DNA of 64,000 nucleotides from Acidobacteriota bacterium (GTDB taxonomy: Bacteria > Acidobacteriota > Terriglobia > UBA7540): assembly GCA_902812415.1 (NCBI GenBank), contig CADDZJ010000004.1:26950-90949 (forward strand). The letters run 5' to 3'. A program made the position numbers and the translations under genes. The notes beneath the pieces are model-generated. The model was not told the origin of the DNA. It saw only the letters and a program-made list of their open reading frames with translations, and searched no databases. This document shows, piece after piece, positions 34,465 to 43,063 of the stretch (its first letter is position 1; each line of letters begins with the position of its first letter).

Positions 34465-36095
34465 GGGTTTTTGGAAGACTTCTTCATCTCGCGCTCGATG
34501 GAGTCAATCAAACCTTCAGCATCCCGATTTCCTGGGTCCATACTCAGCGCCATCTGGCTCTGACTTAAGGCCTCAGAGGGCTGGTGAAGAGAAAGATAAG
34601 CATGCGCCAGCCAAAGATGGGTAATGGCATTGTTGTTGAGCGCGATGGCCCGGTTAAATTCATCAAGCGCTTTTTGATGCTCTCCGTACAACTCATAAGC
34701 CTGGCCCAAAAACAGGCAGACCTCGCTGTTGTCGGGCAGAAGGGAGTCAGCCTCCGTAAGCTCGCGGATGGCTTCCGGGAAACGTCCTTCTTTGATGAAT
34801 TCCTCTCCGCGAGCCAAGTGGAAGTGTCCATGTTCCTGGGGCGGCTGATGGGCAAGCTCCTTTTCCAGCGAGTTGCTGACGGCCACGGCCAGCAAGCGGA
34901 AGGCAGCGCCGTTGAACGTTTTCTTCAGGCGCGGCTGCGGCAAAATGCTGGCGTTCAGGTCAGCCATGGCTTTGCCATCATGTTCGGCGACCCATTGCAG
35001 TTGAGCCTGGCTTTCTGTCTGGTTGCCCATCTGTTGCAGGGCGTAGGCCAGCAGCGTGCGCACTCCCAGATCATCCTGATGCTGAGCCAAAGCTTGCTCA
35101 AGATAATGGGCGGCCTGACTGTACTGCTTCAGATAGCAGTAACAAGCCCCCAGATTGAAGGCGTAGTCCGCATCGGTTTCATCGCCCTGGTATGCTCGTT
35201 TAAAGCTGGCAAGGGCGTCCTGGTAATCTGCCCGGCGCGCTTCCAGCACCCCTAAATTGTTCCAGACTTCATTCAGGGGGATCTGCTGAGAGAGCGTTCT
35301 GAAATCGTTTTCAGCTTCCTTATCATGACCGAGAAAGAAATCATCAATCCCACTCAAAAAGAGGGCGGTGTGGTACTCCGAGTCCTGAGCGTTTAACTTT
35401 GAAAGCCACCGAACGGAATTGGCATAATCCTTTTGTTTAAAGTAATACTGGCCCAGCGCCAGCGCAGCGCGGTGATCGTTGGGGCTGAGTCGATCCGCGG
35501 CGGTGAGAAACTGAACCTTGGTCTTGCCGTCGCTTGCCAGCAGGCCGCGGGTATAGTTTTCCAGTGCGTCCAGGCGGAGTGGCGGAAAACGGCGGGCGAA
35601 ATCCTCTTCGGTTCCTACCGTGAAATCCTGGCTGTGGGTTGCCAGCAGCCGCCAGGCGAGGCGCGTTTGAATCTTGATCATGTCGGAGAGGGCGCCAGAT
35701 TCCTGGATAGCGGGATAGAGCTTGAGGTCATGCAAGTCCAGCCACTGAGCCTGAGCCTGAAGCGCCTGTCCGGTGACTCGGAAGCTTCCGACCACAGCCC
35801 AATCCACGCCCAGCGTCTGGGCGATCTTATACTCGCTGGCGAGCGTGAGTGTTGCATCCGGCGGCGCGCCCAATTGCCGGTAAGCGGTGTTGACTTCCTG
35901 GCGTTCCAGCACGAAACGATGCGAGCCCGCAAGCCGCCAGGAGAGCACCTCCGCAAAGGCTTCAGACATCCAACCCAGGTCTGAGTTCGAGCTTCGGTTC
36001 TCAAATGGAAAGACAATGATCGTCCGGGTGGGAGGCGCAGCGCTTAACGCGCATGCCGAGAGCAGCAGAAACAGCAGGCTTACAGTTTTTTTCAT
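34461..36095 (-). CDS. exported TPR-repeat protein with TolB-N-like domain
   Basis: A 544-residue protein: a signal peptide (MKKTVSLLFLLLSACALSAA; the C in the SAC motif could be lipidated), then a TolB-N/FlgO-like domain (TRTIIVFPFENRSSNSDLGW, then YKIAQTLGVDWAVVGSFRVT). From about residue 190 to the end there are roughly ten tetratricopeptide repeats, e.g. DYQDALASFKRAYQGDETDA, QYSQAAHYLEQALAQHQDD and EHQKALDEFNRAIALNNNA. It is likely a periplasmic scaffold. ATG 36095 is preceded by AAGG and follows the PBP stop by 72 bases. The frame ends within nfeD. Confidence 0.8.
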   Translation of the reverse strand: MKKTVSLLFLLLSACALSAAPPTRTIIVFPFENRSSNSDLGWMSEAFAEVLSWRLAGSHRFVLERQEVNTAYRQLGAPPDATLTLASEYKIAQTLGVDWAVVGSFRVTGQALQAQAQWLDLHDLKLYPAIQESGALSDMIKIQTRLAWRLLATHSQDFTVGTEEDFARRFPPLRLDALENYTRGLLASDGKTKVQFLTAADRLSPNDHRAALALGQYYFKQKDYANSVRWLSKLNAQDSEYHTALFLSGIDDFFLGHDKEAENDFRTLSQQIPLNEVWNNLGVLEARRADYQDALASFKRAYQGDETDADYAFNLGACYCYLKQYSQAAHYLEQALAQHQDDLGVRTLLAYALQQMGNQTESQAQLQWVAEHDGKAMADLNASILPQPRLKKTFNGAAFRLLAVAVSNSLEKELAHQPPQEHGHFHLARGEEFIKEGRFPEAIRELTEADSLLPDNSEVCLFLGQAYELYGEHQKALDEFNRAIALNNNAITHLWLAHAYLSLHQPSEALSQSQMALSMDPGNRDAEGLIDSIEREMKKSSKNP

Positions 36096-36167
36096 ACGGC
36101 CTGACCTTCGATGCATTATAGCACCGAGCTGGCAGCGACTCGGAAAAGCCCGGCGGGGCGGTCCGTG

Positions 36168-38819
36168 TCAGTTTTGAGGCTGAGGGGGCGGCGGCTGACT
36201 TTTCGATTTGTGATGCTTGAAGACTGAAAAAATTTTCTTAATGACACTGTCTGATTTTTTTGGCGGCGGAGGGGAAGCTGTCGTCGTTTGTGGTGAGTCT
36301 CCGGCAGCAGGGTTGACGCCGGATTCTGAGGATGAGCCAGGGTTTTGTGCCGTTGTCGCCGAGGAAGACCCGCCCGGAGCAGAGGTTTGCGCGCCGGGCG
36401 CTGCATTCTTGTTCGCGTGCCCGAAGGGGAGCAATTTCTTGATCCAGCTGGCCAGGCCCGAGGCTGGATTTGTGGAGACAGGCTGCGTTCCGTCCACGAA
36501 AACATCCTGAGTTACCGCAAGAGGATTATTCGCGGTGAGCAACTGAGTTTGGCTGTCAATCGGCGCAACAATCACGCCTAGAGGCGGCGTGAACGGCTGG
36601 ACTTTCTGGTAAGCCGGCACTTTGATGGCGTCTTTCATGAAATCTGCCCAGACAGGCAAGGCGGAACTGGCGCCGGAGAGGCCAAGGTTCCTGTTGTCAT
36701 CGTAACCTACCCAGACGACGGCCAGCAGATTCGACGTAAAGCCAGCGAACCATCCGTCATGAGAAGTCCCGGTCTTGCCGGCGGCAGGAGCCGTGAAACC
36801 GCGGGCCCGGACCCCTTCGCCGGTCCCGTGATCAACCACGCTCTCCATCAGGCTCACCATCAAGTAACTGATGCGCGGGTCAAGCACCTGGCGCGAAACC
36901 GCGGGGCTTTGCCAAAGCGTTTGTCCGGACGAATCCTTGACGGCAAGAATGCAGCGCGGCTTTTCATAAACGCCGCCATTCGCAAAGATGGTATAGGCTC
37001 CGGCAACCTGGAGCGGCGTGGCGACGTAGGCTCCTAGTGCGATCGCCGGCGTCGCCTGGATGCCGTTATCCAGCCCGGCGGCGATCGCCAAATTGCGCAC
37101 CTTGTCGTAGCCGATCATCTGGGCGAGATGGACCGTGGCGACATTTAGCGACAGGGCCAGCGCCTCCCGCACCGTGACGTTTCCGTAGTATTCGTCTTCA
37201 TAATTTTTGGGTTCGTAAGTTTGCCCGTTAAATTGAAAGGCCGTGGTGGCTTGATCGGGAAGCACCGTGGCGGGCGTGATAAGGGGCTGGGAACCATCCA
37301 CTGCGGAGCTGAGCGCGGCGGCATAGACAAAGGGTTTGAACGAGGAGCCTGGCTGCCGCAACGCAAACGCATGGTCAAGCTGACTCGCCCCGTAATTCCG
37401 GCCACCCACCAGGGCCCTGACCTCGCCGGTATGAGGATCGAGGGCTACCAGAGCCACCTGGGGCTCGTTGGGACTAATCGGCGGTGAGTTTTTGCGCTTT
37501 CGCGCGTGGATTCGTTTGTCCACCTCGGCGATGCCGGCATGGACGGCGTCGGTGGCCGCGGCCTGGAGCTCGGGATCGAGAGTCGTATAAACGCGATAGT
37601 TTTGTGAATTCAGGTCCTGCTCGGAAAAGTGGGAGAGGAGTTGGTCCTTGACCATATCCACAAAATAGGGCGCCATCGTGCCGCCGCCATTGCGTGGAGT
37701 CACTCCGAGCGGCGCGGCCATCGCCTTTTGGGCGGCATCCGAAGTGATGAAGTGATCCCGCGCCATCTCCTCGATCACCCAGTTGCGCCGGGCAAGCGCC
37801 CTCTGCGGATAACGGTAAGGAGAGTAGAGATTCGGGCCGCGAATCATGCCTGCGAGAAGCGCGGCCTCGGGCAGGGTTAAATTTCTGACGTTCTTGTTGA
37901 AATAGGTGTCCGCAGCCTCTCCGAAACCATAAACCGAAAAACTGCCTCGTTGCCCCATATAGACCTGATTGGCATAGAGCGTGAAGATTTCTTCCTTGCT
38001 CAAGCGCTGCTCAATGAGCATGGCCAGAAACATTTCTTCGAGTTTTCTCTTGATCGTGCGGCGTGGCGTGAGGAAGAAATTGCGCGCCAGTTGCATGGTC
38101 AGCGTGCTGCCGCCTTGCAGTCTCTGGTCTGCCCGCAAATCTCTCCAGGCGGCGGCGACAAGCCGCAACAGATTGACGCCGGGATGGGAGAAAAAGCGCC
38201 GATCCTCCGCGGCCAGAACCGCATTGATCAGGGCCGGAGGGCAATCACGATAGCCCACCAGCATTCGCTTGCTGCGACTCTGGTCGAACAGCGTGGTGAT
38301 AACCTCAGGCTCCAGGTCATAGTGCTCTAGAGCGGCCTTCTGATCGAGGTCGGTGATGGAATCAATCCGCCCGTCACGAAAGGCAACGACGGCGCTGCCT
38401 TCATGATCCGTTCCGTCCTCGAAAAATGAGGCGGGTCCGGGGTAAATGAAGAGTTGGTTGCCATCCAACCGGAAGGTCCCGACTCCTGCGTCCCTTTTCC
38501 CGCCCTGGGAGTAGAGAGCTTTGCGGAGACGGTCTTCAATCTGTTGAGGGGTGATGGCTTCGCCCGGGAAGATGGGGGTGGGGGCGGAAAAGATGATCGA
38601 AGCGTGCTGAAAGATCTGGCCGCTGAGCCGCGCATCCACCAGCCGCGAGAACCGAACGTAATAATGCAGGAAGATGCCGCCGCAGAGAACAACAATTGCG
38701 ATAGCTGCCGCCAGGAGTTCCTTTTTTCTCTTCCTTAGTAAATGACGAAACGAGTCGCGGAGGGCGCGCGAGATGAAAGGTCGTCGAGACCGGCGAGGTT
38801 GATTCTTGCTTTGAGCCAC
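36168..38819 (-). CDS. class A penicillin-binding protein (PBP1B-like)
   Basis: An 883-residue bifunctional peptidoglycan synthase: cytoplasmic basic tail, transmembrane helix (LLAAAIAIVVLCGGIFLHYY), a UB2H-like segment (about 75-155), a GT51 glycosyltransferase (AVLAAEDRRFFSHPGV, GGSTLTMQLARN, KRKLEEMFLAMLIEQRLSKE) and a transpeptidase (SxxK in RQPGSSFKPFVYAAAL, SxN in ALSLNVATVHL, KTG in AAGKTGTSHDGWF). The last 90 residues form a low-complexity Ser/Ala/Pro tail ending in PPPPQPQN, unusual for the family. It heads the envelope run of minus-strand genes. Confidence 0.92.
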   Translation of the reverse strand: MAQSKNQPRRSRRPFISRALRDSFRHLLRKRKKELLAAAIAIVVLCGGIFLHYYVRFSRLVDARLSGQIFQHASIIFSAPTPIFPGEAITPQQIEDRLRKALYSQGGKRDAGVGTFRLDGNQLFIYPGPASFFEDGTDHEGSAVVAFRDGRIDSITDLDQKAALEHYDLEPEVITTLFDQSRSKRMLVGYRDCPPALINAVLAAEDRRFFSHPGVNLLRLVAAAWRDLRADQRLQGGSTLTMQLARNFFLTPRRTIKRKLEEMFLAMLIEQRLSKEEIFTLYANQVYMGQRGSFSVYGFGEAADTYFNKNVRNLTLPEAALLAGMIRGPNLYSPYRYPQRALARRNWVIEEMARDHFITSDAAQKAMAAPLGVTPRNGGGTMAPYFVDMVKDQLLSHFSEQDLNSQNYRVYTTLDPELQAAATDAVHAGIAEVDKRIHARKRKNSPPISPNEPQVALVALDPHTGEVRALVGGRNYGASQLDHAFALRQPGSSFKPFVYAAALSSAVDGSQPLITPATVLPDQATTAFQFNGQTYEPKNYEDEYYGNVTVREALALSLNVATVHLAQMIGYDKVRNLAIAAGLDNGIQATPAIALGAYVATPLQVAGAYTIFANGGVYEKPRCILAVKDSSGQTLWQSPAVSRQVLDPRISYLMVSLMESVVDHGTGEGVRARGFTAPAAGKTGTSHDGWFAGFTSNLLAVVWVGYDDNRNLGLSGASSALPVWADFMKDAIKVPAYQKVQPFTPPLGVIVAPIDSQTQLLTANNPLAVTQDVFVDGTQPVSTNPASGLASWIKKLLPFGHANKNAAPGAQTSAPGGSSSATTAQNPGSSSESGVNPAAGDSPQTTTASPPPPKKSDSVIKKIFSVFKHHKSKSQPPPPQPQN

Positions 38820-39064
38820 GATTGATCGACCGAAAGCTTTTCGGGCTATTCTCGGAATCAGGAAAAGGCGCGGATACGGCCCGTCCTCGAATTACTTCAG
38901 GAAGACTGCGATCCGCATAAATCTCACCATCATTCCCTCCACCTTCATTTTAACTGTTATCCGCGATTTTCGGTAAATTTAACCAAAATCTCTGAAATTC
39001 TGGCCTGTTTTTCATTCGTGATTTACCTTTCGCTGTTGTTCCCGGAGCATCTGCGCCTTCCAAG
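38820..39064. other. gap between proS and the PBP gene, no gene seen
   Basis: The 390-base gap holds the PBP leader and repeat E (39065-39199, described separately). I see no open frame with a ribosome binding site and no RNA gene. Confidence 0.5.
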
Positions 39065-39199
39065 TCTGTGTGAAAAGGCTCAAAGATACGCTGTCGCAGC
39101 GATGTCCCGCACGCCCGAGTAGTTGAAAGCCATGGTCGGCGGTGAGAGCCTGCCCTGAGCGGAGGGGCATCGCCGCGACAAGAGCAGTTTTCACACAGA
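39065..39199. repeat. 135-base terminal-inverted-repeat element (family E)
   Basis: TCTGTGTGAAAA at 39065-39076 is mirrored perfectly by TTTTCACACAGA at 39188-39199. Inner parts also pair: TGTCGCAGCGATG near 39091-39103 with CATCGCCGCGACA near 39169-39181. The whole can fold as one long imperfect hairpin, like a MITE or a REP cluster. No second copy is in the window. Confidence 0.6.
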
Positions 39200-39211
39200 T
39201 TCTTACGTCCC

Positions 39212-40912
39212 TCAACAGCCTCGGTCAAGTTCTTCCTTCAGGGCGCCCACCGCGTGCTCAAGTCTCACCGGGCGCGCTTGCCGGGTGGAGCGTTGAAAAA
39301 TCTCAACCATGCCCTGTTCGAGTCTCTTTTTGCCTACGGTGACGCGGTAAGGCGCTCCAATCAAGTCAGCGTCCTTGAATTTAACGCCTGGGCGCTCCGG
39401 GCGATCATCGAAAAGCGCGTCCACGGCCTGTGTTTGAGCTTCACGATAAATTTTTTCCCCCGCCTCGCGCACCGCAGCGTCATCCATGTTGGCGGCGGTG
39501 ATAATCGCTTCAAAAGGCGCGATCGGGCGGGGAAGGAAAAGGCCGTCCTGATCATGGTTCTGCTCCGCTGCGGCGCTTAAGATGCGCTCCAGGCCGATGC
39601 CGTAAGAGCCCATCACCAGCGTCACTTCCTTCCCGGTTTCATCGAGCACCCTGGCTCCCATGGCCTCTGAGTACTTTCTGCCCAGCTTGAAGACATGCCC
39701 CAGCTCCATCGTTTTGACCACACGCAGGGGCTTGCCGCAGCGCATGCAGAGGTCGCCTTCCGCGACCACGCGCACGTCGTGGTATTCCGCTTCAAAGTCT
39801 CGCCCAGGCGTCACGTGGCGGAGGTGAGTGTCATCCTGATTGGCGCCGGTCATCATGTCGCGCCGTCCGGCAAGGGCGCTGTCGGCCAGAATTCTCACTC
39901 CTCGGAGATTTACAGGACCGAGAGAGCCAAGATGGGCATGGTGCAGCGCAAAAGCTTCTTCGGGAGTCGCAGGGCGAAAAACGCCGGTGCCGAGAGCCAT
40001 GGCCAGCTTGGTCTCGCTCAGGGTGTGATCTCCACGCAGTAAGATCACGACGGGCTTGCTCTCCACCATGTAATCCAGCGTCTTGATCATCCGCGCCGGA
40101 CTCTCGCCGGTGAAGGCGACAAGCTGCTCGATGGTCTTCTGACTGGGCGTCGGAAAAGCCTCAGGCGCGCCCTCCCCGGGCGGGTCTTCGACTGGAGGGG
40201 CCTTGGATTGCGCTTTTTCCAGATTGGCGGCGTATCCGCAATCTGAAACGGCGATCAAGTCCTCACCGGCGTCCGTCGGCGCCATGAATTCGTGAGAATA
40301 GGAACCGCCCATCATGCCGGAGTAGGCTTCGGCCACCTGGTATTTCAATCCACAGCGGTCAAAGATACGACAGTAAGCATCGTAATGTTTCTGATAACTC
40401 ACATCCAGCCCGGCTTCGTCCAGATCGAAAGAATACGAGTCTTTCATCAGGAACTGGCGAAGGCGAAGCAAGCCGGATTTGGGCCGCGGCTCGTCACGAA
40501 ACTTTTCCTGAATCTGATACCAGATTTGGGGAAGCTGTTTGTAGGAATGCAGTTCCTGGCGCGCGATGTTGGTCATCTCCTCTTCGTGCGTAATACCCAG
40601 GCATAAATCGTGCGCATTGCGGTCCTTGAATTTGAAGATGACGTCCACCTGGTCCCAGCGGCCGGTCTCCTTCCAAAGCTCCGCCGGATTGAGCGCCGGC
40701 AAATAGAACTCCTGCGCGCCGATGCGATTCATCTCTTCGCGGATAATCTGCGAAATCTTGAGTAAAGATTTTCGGGCAAGGAAGAGATGAGCGTAGAGGC
40801 CCGCCGCAACCTGGCGGATGTAGCCCGCTCGCAACAGTAATTGATGGCTGGGCGCTTCGGCGTCAGCCGGCGCTTCACGCATTGTGGGTATGAAGGCCTG
40901 TGTCCAGCGCAT
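39212..40912 (-). CDS. proS: prolyl-tRNA synthetase (bacterial type, with editing insert)
   Basis: A 566-residue class II synthetase. The motif 1 region is near the N-terminal LLRAGYIRQVAAGLYAHL, motif 2 carries FRDEPRPKSGLLRLRQFLMK and the following SFDLDE, and motif 3 lies in VMGSYGIGLERILSA. Between motifs 2 and 3, about residues 230-390 (TIEQLVAFTGESPARMIKTL ... LRGDHTLSETKLAMALG) is the INS editing domain of bacterial-type ProRS that removes mischarged Ala. The C-terminal anticodon domain follows. No frameshift is seen. The start is ATG 40912. Confidence 0.95.
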   Translation of the reverse strand: MRWTQAFIPTMREAPADAEAPSHQLLLRAGYIRQVAAGLYAHLFLARKSLLKISQIIREEMNRIGAQEFYLPALNPAELWKETGRWDQVDVIFKFKDRNAHDLCLGITHEEEMTNIARQELHSYKQLPQIWYQIQEKFRDEPRPKSGLLRLRQFLMKDSYSFDLDEAGLDVSYQKHYDAYCRIFDRCGLKYQVAEAYSGMMGGSYSHEFMAPTDAGEDLIAVSDCGYAANLEKAQSKAPPVEDPPGEGAPEAFPTPSQKTIEQLVAFTGESPARMIKTLDYMVESKPVVILLRGDHTLSETKLAMALGTGVFRPATPEEAFALHHAHLGSLGPVNLRGVRILADSALAGRRDMMTGANQDDTHLRHVTPGRDFEAEYHDVRVVAEGDLCMRCGKPLRVVKTMELGHVFKLGRKYSEAMGARVLDETGKEVTLVMGSYGIGLERILSAAAEQNHDQDGLFLPRPIAPFEAIITAANMDDAAVREAGEKIYREAQTQAVDALFDDRPERPGVKFKDADLIGAPYRVTVGKKRLEQGMVEIFQRSTRQARPVRLEHAVGALKEELDRGC

Positions 40913-41220
40913 TCAGTAAGCTTCTCCACTCAGCGCAGCGGAATGCCTGATCCCTGCGCTTTTCAATTTCAGCATGTCAAAGTCATCGCGCTTTACTTCA
41001 ACGATCTTGGAACAGACAAAGAGCCATTGTTGAGGATCGTGAGAAAACTTGTCAAGGAATTGCCAGCCTGCTCTCCCCTGGTTTTAGACCTGCCGCCGCC
41101 TTCGATTCCTCAGAATGGCAGGTGTCTGAGGAGATGATTCGGTGTATGCTAGCGCAGGCCGTAGAGAGACGAACGAGAACCCTTTGTTGATACTGCCACA
41201 CCACGACCTGCGGAGGGAAC
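40913..41220. other. divergent gap between proS and the SnoaL-like gene
   Basis: No gene is seen. A short stem (CCTCAGA 41108-41114 with TCTGAGG 41125-41131) is the only structure noticed. It has no T-run. Confidence 0.4.
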
Positions 41221-41592
41221 ATGGAAACGGATGAGATTCAGCAAACACTCGATAACCTCAACCGGGCCTGGAGAGATCAACGCTTTGAAGACCTATCCCG
41301 ATTCTTTGACGACAACATCGTGATGAAGGGGCCGGGCTTAAAGGAATTGGGTCGCGGCCGCGAAGCTCTCGTTCAGAGCTATGTCGAATTCATGAAGCAA
41401 TCGAGTATTATGGATTATTCAGAATCGAACTATTCCATACACTCCTGGAGCGGTGCGGCAGCCGCATCGTACGATTGGGCTATGACCTACGAACAGAATG
41501 GCAAAACTCATCAGGAATCCGGGCAACACATGTTTGTTTTCGTCCGCCGCAAATCACGCTGGCTGGCCGTGCTCAGAATGATGCTGTTCTGA
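41221..41592 (+). CDS. SnoaL/DUF4440-like NTF2-fold protein
   Basis: A 123-residue protein with the NTF2-like cone fold: helix TDEIQQTLDNLNRAWRDQRF, then LSRFFDDNIVMKGPG, the GREALVQSYVEFM helix and the closing strands WAMTYEQNGKTHQESGQHMF and WLAVLRMML. Family members bind small ligands or catalyse isomerisation; the fold does not say which. The start is firm (GGAGGG, then ATG 41221). It stands alone between proS and the cox operon. Confidence 0.75.
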   Translation: METDEIQQTLDNLNRAWRDQRFEDLSRFFDDNIVMKGPGLKELGRGREALVQSYVEFMKQSSIMDYSESNYSIHSWSGAAAASYDWAMTYEQNGKTHQESGQHMFVFVRRKSRWLAVLRMMLF

Positions 41593-41674
41593 ACCGCGAC
41601 CCTTTATTGCTGAGTGCTGGAAATAAGAGCGGACCCCGGAGTGGCCCTCCACGCTTTGTTGCTTTTCAGCGTTT

Positions 41675-42118
41675 CTACCTGGAACCCTGGATGACATTGG
41701 CGAGAGACTGGAAGAATTGTTGAATGATCTGCCGGGCGGCTGCCTGCACAAGCCTCTGGCCGATACCCGCAATCGGCCCGCCCACCTGTGCGTCGCCGGA
41801 GTAATTGATTGTGGTGTTCCCGGCGGATTCCATCAGCGAGAGGACGCCTTCGCCTTTCAGAAACCCTCCGGTCCCTTTGCCTTCCACTTTCATGCGATAA
41901 CTCTGGGGCGGGTTCGGTTCTTGAATCTCGACGTGGCCCTGATAGACGCCCTTGAGAGATGCGATGCCGATCTTTAACACCACATCAAACCCGCCTGCGG
42001 GGTTGGCCTCAAATTTTTCGCAACCGGGCAGAGCCCGAGCGAGCGTTTGCGGGTTCATAAGTTCACGCCAGGCGATTTCTCTCGGCACGGGAATGGTGTG
42101 AGAGCCTTCGAATTTCAC
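41675..42118 (-). CDS. coxG: CoxG-like SRPBCC protein of the CO dehydrogenase cluster
   Basis: A 147-residue SRPBCC domain like CoxG: KFEGSHTIPVPREIAWRELM, ARALPGCEKFE, YQGHVEIQEPNPPQSYRMK, GKGTGGFLKGEGVLSL, then the QRLVQAAARQIIQQFF helix. CoxG anchors or assists the molybdenum hydroxylase at the membrane. The longest frame begins at 42259, but GTG 42118, preceded by AAAGGA, starts exactly at the family N-terminus (VKFEGSH), so it is used here. Last gene of coxS-L-M-G. Confidence 0.85.
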   Translation of the reverse strand: MKFEGSHTIPVPREIAWRELMNPQTLARALPGCEKFEANPAGGFDVVLKIGIASLKGVYQGHVEIQEPNPPQSYRMKVEGKGTGGFLKGEGVLSLMESAGNTTINYSGDAQVGGPIAGIGQRLVQAAARQIIQQFFQSLANVIQGSR

Positions 42119-42161
42119 GGTTCCTTTTAATATGTTCCTGCAGGGCGCTTGCGATAGCCGA

Positions 42162-43034
42162 TCATTTCCCATGGGCGCGTTCCAGGGCTTTTTCGAGCGC
42201 GCGACGGGTGTAGACCTGAGCCAGGTGGCTTCGATATTCAGCAGAAGCGTAAAGATCACTGTTCACGTCGATGCCCTCAGCCGCATGGGCAGCGGCAGCT
42301 TCCAGATTCTGCCGGCTGGGGGCTTTTCCGCGCAGGGCCTCTTCCACAGCCGTAGCACGATAAGCCTTCGGGCCGACGCCGGTAACGCCTACGCTGGCTG
42401 ATTCAATATGTCTCGCTTCATTCAGGAGCACCTGCGCCGCCACACCCACCATCGCATAGCCGGAAGCAGGGTGATGAAGCTTCAGGTAGGCGTGTCCGCT
42501 GCGAGGTGGGGCGACAGGCACTCGAATGGCCGTCAGGACTTCGTCGCCGCCAAGCGCTGTGGTCAAGAGATCGACAAAGAATTCACTGGCCGGTATCCAT
42601 CTTGAGCTGCTGACATTTCGCGCCTGGATTTCGCCCGCCAGCGCCAGAATGGCGGCGGGCCAATCGGCAGCGGGGTCAGAGTGAGCCAGGCTTCCTCCGA
42701 TGGTGCCTTTGTTTCGCACTTGCACGTCGCCAATCTCGCGCGCTGTCTCCGGCAATAGAGGGCATTTCTCCTTCAAGAGACTCGAAGACTGAATCTGAAA
42801 ATGCGTGGTGAGAGCGCCAATCTCGATCCGCCCATCCGATTCCCGGATGTATTTCAAATCCGTAAGGCGGCCGAGATCAATGAGATGCTTAGGAGCAGCA
42901 AGACGCAATTTCATCATGGGGACCAGGCTATGCCCGCCCGCCAGAATTTTCCCCTCGCCTCCGAATTGCGCAAGCAGGCGCGAGGCTTCCTCAAGATTTT
43001 TGGGGATATGGTATTCAAACGGCTCTGGAATCAT
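42162..43034 (-). CDS. coxM: FAD-binding subunit of a CO/aldehyde dehydrogenase (CoxM-type)
   Basis: A 290-residue flavin subunit of molybdenum hydroxylases: FEYHIPKNLEEASRLLAQFG, the AGGHSLVPMMKLRLA pyrophosphate-binding block, RNKGTIGGSLAHSDPAADWP (second FAD motif) and the C-terminal domain (SVGVTGVGPKAYRATAVEEA). It passes electrons from the 2Fe-2S subunit to a quinone or other acceptor. It follows coxL by 29 bases. Confidence 0.92.
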   Translation of the reverse strand: MIPEPFEYHIPKNLEEASRLLAQFGGEGKILAGGHSLVPMMKLRLAAPKHLIDLGRLTDLKYIRESDGRIEIGALTTHFQIQSSSLLKEKCPLLPETAREIGDVQVRNKGTIGGSLAHSDPAADWPAAILALAGEIQARNVSSSRWIPASEFFVDLLTTALGGDEVLTAIRVPVAPPRSGHAYLKLHHPASGYAMVGVAAQVLLNEARHIESASVGVTGVGPKAYRATAVEEALRGKAPSRQNLEAAAAHAAEGIDVNSDLYASAEYRSHLAQVYTRRALEKALERAHGK

Positions 43035-43063
43035 GGCGATCTCCTTTGCTGGCCAGCCTCATC

